Shown here piece after piece: positions 59,912 to 64,000 of a stretch of DNA of 64,000 nucleotides. Position 1 is the stretch's first letter. Each line of letters opens with the position of its first letter. The notes beneath the pieces were generated by a model that did no database searches, was not told where the DNA came from, and worked only from the letters and a program-made list of their open reading frames with translations. The DNA is from PALSA-505 sp036496025 (GTDB taxonomy: Bacteria; Actinomycetota; Actinomycetes; Streptosporangiales; Streptosporangiaceae): positions 1 through 64,000 of the forward strand of contig DASXLW010000119.1 of assembly GCA_036496025.1 (NCBI GenBank), in the 5' to 3' direction. A program made the translations under genes and the position numbers.

Positions 59912-60619
59912 TCAGCCGGCCTCTACCTGGGCGAGCGTCCTGCCGCCGGAGGTGAGCTGGAAGCTGCTCACCTCGTGAACTTGAGCCGCCGACACGGTCG
60001 GGTACCAGCTGGCCTTCCACTCGTCGGCCACCCTCCAGCTGCCCGCCGGCCACCGCTGCCCGTCCTTGCCGATCACCCAGAACTGGCAGGTCGTGCCCGC
60101 CGGGATGCCGTCGACCTTGACGTCCAGCCGTATGCCCCCCGGGGTGCCGGCGTACTTGACCTCCATGTGCGCGAGCGCACTCGCCGTCTGGACGCTCTCC
60201 CAGTGCAGGGCCGACGAACTGGCGGCCGGCGGGTTCGCGAGCCGGATCGCCCCGATGGCCGCGCCCGCCGCGATGACCGCCACCGCAGCTACCGAGACCA
60301 GGCTCCGCCACCGGCTGACCCGGCGCCGGTGGGCCACCTTGGCCAGCAGCGGGGTGAGGACATCCGCCTGCGCGGGCTCCGCGTCCGGGTGTTCGCCGAC
60401 CTCGGGCCGTTCGGAATCAAATCGCGTGATCTGCTCGGCCTCTGGGAACGGCACCCGGCCAAGCAGCGCGGGCAGCCCGGCCAGTCCGGCCAGCTCTTCC
60501 CGGCAGTCGGGGCAGCTGGCCAGGTGATTGTCGACGACGGAGCGCTCGGCGGGGTCGATGGCCCCGACCACGTAGACGCCGAGCAACTGGCGGACGTGCT
60601 GGCATTCGGTCATGTTCAC
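59912..60619 (-). CDS. Zinc-finger anti-sigma factor
   Basis: A 235-residue transmembrane anti-sigma factor. The N-terminal ZAS/zf-HC2 motif is CQHV...NHLASCPDC (His and two Cys at about 32-39), one membrane segment lies at about 107-126, and the extracytoplasmic part is a DUF-type beta domain. The HxxxCxxC motif often senses disulfide stress. The GTG overlaps the sigma factor stop as GTGA; an ATG two codons later is the alternative start. Confidence 0.9.
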   Translation of the reverse strand: MNMTECQHVRQLLGVYVVGAIDPAERSVVDNHLASCPDCREELAGLAGLPALLGRVPFPEAEQITRFDSERPEVGEHPDAEPAQADVLTPLLAKVAHRRRVSRWRSLVSVAAVAVIAAGAAIGAIRLANPPAASSSALHWESVQTASALAHMEVKYAGTPGGIRLDVKVDGIPAGTTCQFWVIGKDGQRWPAGSWRVADEWKASWYPTVSAAQVHEVSSFQLTSGGRTLAQVEAG

Positions 60620-61179
60620 GGTGCCAGCCCCCTTTCCTCCAGCGCCAGCTTGAGCGCCTTGAGTGCGTAGAACGTGCGCGATTTCACCGTGCCGGCCGGG
60701 ATGCCGAGCTCGGCGGCAGCCTCCGCTACCGAACTGCCTTTGTAGTACGTCTCGAAGAGCACCCGGCGGTGGTCGGGCCGCAGCGCGGCCAGCGCGTCGG
60801 CGACCGCCCACGACTCGAGCGCCCGGTCCACGTCGCCGGTGGCCGGAAGCAGGCCGAGAGCGGCCTCGCCGACCTCCTGCGGGCGCGCCCGCCGGGCCCG
60901 CTGGCCGTCAATCACCAGGTTTCTCGCCACGGTGAACAGCCACGGCCGGGCCGGCTGGCCAGCCACCGCCTCGGGGTGCTGCCAGGCACGGAGCAGTACT
61001 TCCTGGACCACGTCTTCAGCTCGCTGCCTGTCTCCTGAAGTCAGATACATCGCGTACCGGAGCAGGGGCCCGGCATGCTCGGCATGGAGCGCGCGCACGA
61101 CTTCCTCGTCCGCGACATGCCCCTGACGAGCAGCCTCACCCCGACCGGTCACACCCATAGAACGTGCCGGGCGCACCAT
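60616..61179 (-). CDS. ECF-family RNA polymerase sigma factor
   Basis: A 187-residue extracytoplasmic-function sigma factor. Region 2 spans about 28-95 (RYAMYLTSGDRQRAEDVVQE, then RPWLFTVARNLVIDGQRA), and region 4 spans about 125-180 with YYKGSSVAEAAAELGIPAGTVKSR as the helix-turn-helix (two parts). It directs transcription of its own regulon, probably including this operon. The translationally coupled anti-sigma gene and thioredoxin downstream suggest redox control. Confidence 0.92.
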   Translation of the reverse strand: MVRPARSMGVTGRGEAARQGHVADEEVVRALHAEHAGPLLRYAMYLTSGDRQRAEDVVQEVLLRAWQHPEAVAGQPARPWLFTVARNLVIDGQRARRARPQEVGEAALGLLPATGDVDRALESWAVADALAALRPDHRRVLFETYYKGSSVAEAAAELGIPAGTVKSRTFYALKALKLALEERGLAP

Positions 61180-61194
61180 CGGTTCACATAACGA

Positions 61195-61860
61195 TTATCC
61201 GTGGGCAAAAGCCACGTTATGCCCGGCCACGGCGATCACCAAGCCGTCGCGCCCGGGGTGCACGGCCGTGACGGACAGATGCAGCGGCAGCTCGCCCACC
61301 CGGATCACAGACGTGAACCGGCTGGCGAGCGCCCCGGCGCTGACGCCGTCGATTGTGATGTGCTCAGGGCTGACGCTGATCCCGGACTTGGTCACGCCGA
61401 GCCTCGCTACGCCCGCGATGGTGCCGAGCGGCGTCTTCCCCGTCACTCGCAAGCTGCTGCCGTCGCCGCTCAGGGTGATGCCGCCCGGTAGCCGCCGTTC
61501 GACCTGCGAGTACGGGATGAGGGCGGTTCCCGTCGCGTTGGTGGCGGTCACTTGCGCGGAATTCTGGCCGAAGAGCAGGCTCAGCGGCGCGTGCACCCCG
61601 GTGAACCGGGCGTGTATGTCGCGGACCTGGACCCCGTCCGCCTTCGCGGCGTTGATCGAGATATCGATCTCCTGGTAGTTCCCCGATGCGACCTGGGTGA
61701 GGAACGGGAAGCCGTGCACGCTGACGTCCGGACGGGCGGGCAGGTCATACGCGCTTTGCACCCTGGCGCCGATCTCCCGTTCGGCGAGCAGTACGCCGGC
61801 CCGGTCGATGGCGATGAGCACCACGATGAGCAGCGGGATCACGATCAGTAGCTTGCGCAT
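61195..61860 (-). CDS. LmeA-like (DUF2993) lipid-binding protein
   Basis: A 221-residue protein with an N-terminal signal-anchor (LLIVIPLLIVVLIAI, residues 4-18) and a DUF2993 beta-rich domain; VSVHGFPFLTQVASGNYQEI (about 47-66) is the family mark. LmeA in mycobacteria binds phospholipids and supports lipomannan maturation in the envelope. It starts 15 bases before the sigma factor gene's start side, so it may lead the same transcript. Confidence 0.85.
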   Translation of the reverse strand: MRKLLIVIPLLIVVLIAIDRAGVLLAEREIGARVQSAYDLPARPDVSVHGFPFLTQVASGNYQEIDISINAAKADGVQVRDIHARFTGVHAPLSLLFGQNSAQVTATNATGTALIPYSQVERRLPGGITLSGDGSSLRVTGKTPLGTIAGVARLGVTKSGISVSPEHITIDGVSAGALASRFTSVIRVGELPLHLSVTAVHPGRDGLVIAVAGHNVAFAHG

Positions 61861-61948
61861 CGAGACCCAACTCTAGGCGCTCCCGGTCGCCGCCCGGGCC
61901 GTCCGGGGCGGTCCGCGCAATCCCATGCCGCGCCCCGCCGGATGCCCG

Positions 61949-62209
61949 TCATCCTCCCGCGAACGGCGGCAGCACCTCGATCACCGCCGCATCGGGCAGC
62001 ACGACCTCCTCGGCGCCGTCGCGGCCCACCGCCGAGCCGTCCACAAGGAACGACGAGCGGTCGAGCACCGCACGAAGGCGCGGATCCTGTCCGCGGCGGG
62101 CCAGCGCGGCGGCGATCGCCCCGGCCAGCGTGTCCGCGTCGAGGGTCTCCTCCGCCACGCCGGCAGCCTGCTTCGCGGCGGCCCAGTAGCGAACGGTCAC
62201 GTTGGTCAT
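61949..62209 (-). CDS. MoaD/ThiS-family sulfur carrier
   Basis: An 86-residue beta-grasp protein ending in the Gly-Gly tail (LPPFAGG) on which MoaD and ThiS carry thiocarboxylate. VTVRYWAAAKQAAGV at the N-terminus resembles the MoaD start. It could serve molybdopterin or another sulfur-transfer pathway; no MoaE or ThiG gene is nearby. GGAGG lies 9 bases before the ATG. Confidence 0.85.
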   Translation of the reverse strand: MTNVTVRYWAAAKQAAGVAEETLDADTLAGAIAAALARRGQDPRLRAVLDRSSFLVDGSAVGRDGAEEVVLPDAAVIEVLPPFAGG

Positions 62210-62289
62210 GTGGGCTATCCTCCATTGCGACGGGATCCGGGCGGCGCTGCCCCCGGGTCTTTGTGCGTTTGGGGCGGAGGTGATCGCGG

Positions 62290-63021
62290 TTGAGCGACCT
62301 GCTCCTGCTCACGAACGCCCTGGAACCGTCGGCCGAGATCGTGCCCGCCCTCGGGCTGTTGCTGCACTCGGTCCGGGTGGCCGCGGCCGAGGCCAGCGCG
62401 CTGATCGATGCCCCGCCGGCCGACGCGGTGCTGGTCGACGCGCGGCGGGACCTGGCCCACGCGAAGAGCCTGTGCCGCCTGCTGCGCACGACCGGGCTTG
62501 ACGCGCCGCTGCTCGTGATCGTGACCGAGGGCGGGCTCGCGGCCCTGACCGCCGAGTGGGGTGCCGACGACGTGGTCCTGCACACCGCGGGGCCCGCCGA
62601 AGTGGAGGCCAGGCTGCGGCTGGCGATCGGCCGCCGGGCCGGCGGCGTCCCCGAGGTGCCGGACGAGATCCGGTCCGGCGACCTGGCCATCGACGAGGCC
62701 ACATACTCGGCCCGGTTGCGCTCCCGCCCGCTCGACCTGACCTTCAAGGAGTTCGAGCTGCTCAAGTTCCTGGCCCAGCACCCGGGGCGCGTGTTCACCC
62801 GGGCCCATCTGCTGCAAGAGGTCTGGGGGTACGACTACTTCGGCGGCACCCGCACGGTGGACGTGCACATCCGCAGGCTCCGGGCCAAGCTCGGCCCCGA
62901 GCACGACGCGCTGATCGGGACCGTCCGCAACGTGGGATACCGTTTCGTCCCACGGAAGGCTCTGGACACCGAGCCGGAGACGGAGTTGAGGGAGACGGGC
63001 ACTGCACGGGCCGACCGATGA
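62290..63021 (+). CDS. glnR: OmpR-family nitrogen regulator GlnR
   Basis: A 243-residue orphan OmpR-type regulator closely following GlnR: receiver-like domain starting LLLLTNALEPSAEIVPALG, then a winged helix with LTFKEFELLKFLAQHPGRVF and EVWGYDYFGGTRTVDVHIRR. GlnR controls nitrogen assimilation genes in actinomycetes and needs no partner kinase; the receiver lacks the full acidic pocket. The TTG start at 62290 lies 9 bases after GGAGG. It overlaps mshD if mshD starts at CTG. Confidence 0.92.
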   Translation: MSDLLLLTNALEPSAEIVPALGLLLHSVRVAAAEASALIDAPPADAVLVDARRDLAHAKSLCRLLRTTGLDAPLLVIVTEGGLAALTAEWGADDVVLHTAGPAEVEARLRLAIGRRAGGVPEVPDEIRSGDLAIDEATYSARLRSRPLDLTFKEFELLKFLAQHPGRVFTRAHLLQEVWGYDYFGGTRTVDVHIRRLRAKLGPEHDALIGTVRNVGYRFVPRKALDTEPETELRETGTARADR

Positions 63022-63940
63022 GATCACCCGCCTCACCGTCACCGGGCAGCTTGAGGCGGGCCAGGCGGCCGAGGTCATGCGCCTGGTGGATGCGGCCACG
63101 GAGGCCGACGGGGTAAGCCCGCTGTCAGAGCACGTACGGCTGCACCTGCGCTACGGCGGCGACCCGCGGGCCCGCAACGTGCTGCTCACCACGGCCGGCC
63201 GGCTCACCGGTTACGCGCACCTGGATCCGACCGACCCGGTCGAGGGGCCGAGCGGCGAGCTGGTCATCCATCCGGCGTATCGCGGCCGGGGGCAGGGCCG
63301 GGCGCTCGTAGAGACGCTGCTGACCGAGGCGGACGGGCACCCGTTGCGGTTGTGGGCGCACGGCGACGTCCCGGCGGCGGGCCGGCTGGCCGAGGCGGCA
63401 GGCTTCGAGCGGGTCCGGGCGCTGTGGCGGATGGACCGGACACTGGCCGAACCGGTGCCCGAGCCGCACTACCCCGACGGCGTGACGGTAAGGACCTTCG
63501 TCGTCGGCCGGGACGAGGATGCGTGGGTGCGGCTCAACCGGCGGGCGTTCGCGCGGCACCCCGAGCAGGGCGCGTGGACCCGGGAGGACCTGGACCTGCG
63601 GGAGCGGGAGCCATGGTTCGACCCGGACGGCTTCTTCCTGGCTGAGCGGGACGGGCGGCTGGCCGGCTTTCACTGGACCAAGATCCACGGCGGCAACGGG
63701 GAGGGATCGGGCCACGGGCACGAGACGATCGGCGAGGTCTATGTGGTCGGAGTCGATCCCGGCCAGCGCGGCACCGGGCTCGGCCGGGCGCTTACCCTCA
63801 CCGGGCTGCGGTACCTACGATCCCGGGGCCTGACCCGCGTCATGCTGTACGTAGACGAGGCGAATGTGCCCGCGATCAGGCTGTACGAGTCGCTGGGCTT
63901 CGCGCACCAGGACACCGACGTCATGTTCCGCCACCCGTAA
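63002..63940 (+). CDS. mshD: Mycothiol synthase MshD
   Basis: Acetyltransferase of the last step of mycothiol synthesis, with two GNAT domains: the N-terminal one ends around VIHPAYRGRGQGRALVETLL, the C-terminal catalytic one includes YVVGVDPGQRGTGLGRALTL. The frame shows MshD-like residues (ITRLTVTGQLEAGQAAEV) upstream of the first ATG (63077). The only in-frame start-like codon there is CTG at 63002, 6 bases after GAGGGAGA, giving 312 residues, close to the about 315 of M. tuberculosis MshD. It overlaps glnR by 20 bases. The conventional alternative is ATG 63077 (287 residues). Confidence 0.85.
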   Translation: MHGPTDEITRLTVTGQLEAGQAAEVMRLVDAATEADGVSPLSEHVRLHLRYGGDPRARNVLLTTAGRLTGYAHLDPTDPVEGPSGELVIHPAYRGRGQGRALVETLLTEADGHPLRLWAHGDVPAAGRLAEAAGFERVRALWRMDRTLAEPVPEPHYPDGVTVRTFVVGRDEDAWVRLNRRAFARHPEQGAWTREDLDLREREPWFDPDGFFLAERDGRLAGFHWTKIHGGNGEGSGHGHETIGEVYVVGVDPGQRGTGLGRALTLTGLRYLRSRGLTRVMLYVDEANVPAIRLYESLGFAHQDTDVMFRHP

Positions 63941-64000
63941 TGATCGCGTCGCCCGGGCACGGTCCACTCCCAGCACGCGGTCAAGCTCGTCGGCCGTCAG
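63941..64000. other. Right edge, no supported gene
   Basis: Sixty bases after mshD. A minus-strand frame reads LTADELDRVLGVDRARATR, which may be the end of a gene outside the window, but no stop codon fits before mshD, so I leave it unassigned. Confidence 0.2.

Noticed and set aside
62290..63021. Response regulator of a two-component pair
   Set aside because: No sensor kinase gene is adjacent and the sequence follows GlnR, an orphan regulator with an incomplete acidic pocket.

Overview
The window is high-GC DNA with many GTG starts and many 1-4 base stop/start overlaps. It reads as the chromosome of a filamentous-type actinomycete (Actinomycetota). Supporting markers are a rex-hemA-hemC-hemD-hemB-hemL run, a GlnR-type regulator next to mycothiol synthase, the tiny ribosomal protein bS22, two BldC/excisionase-type helix-turn-helix proteins, the MurT/GatD pair and an LmeA-like lipoprotein. 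I cannot name the genus. I saw no rRNA, tRNA, IS element, prophage or CRISPR array. Most of the window is core chromosome.

Layout, left to right. 1-9.1 kb (minus strand): mfd, SurA-like lipoprotein, mazG, then eno, ftsB/divIC, DUF501, ppx and the start of a probable uracil-DNA glycosylase. 9.4-12 kb (plus): a SAM methyltransferase-like gene and a sulfurylase/APS kinase fusion. 12-16 kb: DUF4229 protein, threonine/serine dehydratase, BldC-like regulator, and a repeat-rich protein ending in a zinc-metallopeptidase-like domain. 16.2-19.7 kb: ccsB-resB cytochrome c maturation genes and a histidine phosphatase. 20-21.9 kb: an EamA transporter and a PAP2-type membrane protein. 21.9-29.7 kb (minus): a seven-gene tetrapyrrole operon led by the redox repressor Rex, with a Rex operator over its promoter. 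29.7-34 kb: glutaredoxin, a membrane/monooxygenase-like fusion, a HAD hydrolase, an acyltransferase, bS22 and an excisionase-like regulator. 34-38.7 kb: AcuC-like deacetylase, proC, proline dehydrogenase, YgfZ and a Fur-family regulator. 38.7-39.3 kb: a gene-poor stretch holding a plus-strand promoter, an extreme Shine-Dalgarno and a 12-codon ORF.

39.3-46.8 kb: nitrobindin-like protein, carbamate kinase, and a pstSCAB phosphate transporter operon with a five-unit PHO box, divergent from phoU; then a DsrE-like gene. 46.8-57.2 kb (minus): a run reading GntR regulator, coupling-protein-like membrane ATPase homologue, coiled-coil membrane protein, HerA/VirB4-like ATPase, then MurT and GatD of lipid II amidation. 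This is the most unusual part of the window. 57.5-62.2 kb: DUF1416 protein, thiosulfate sulfurtransferase, DUF4395 protein, thioredoxin, anti-sigma and ECF sigma factors, LmeA-like protein and a MoaD/ThiS protein. 62.3-64 kb (plus): glnR and mshD, the latter probably starting at a CTG codon.

Themes are redox and thiol biology (Rex, glutaredoxin, thioredoxin, sulfurtransferase, mycothiol synthase), tetrapyrrole synthesis, phosphate and nitrogen control, and envelope functions. Several promoters have a TANNNT -10 element only 6-7 bases before the start codon and no Shine-Dalgarno, so leaderless mRNAs are likely common here.
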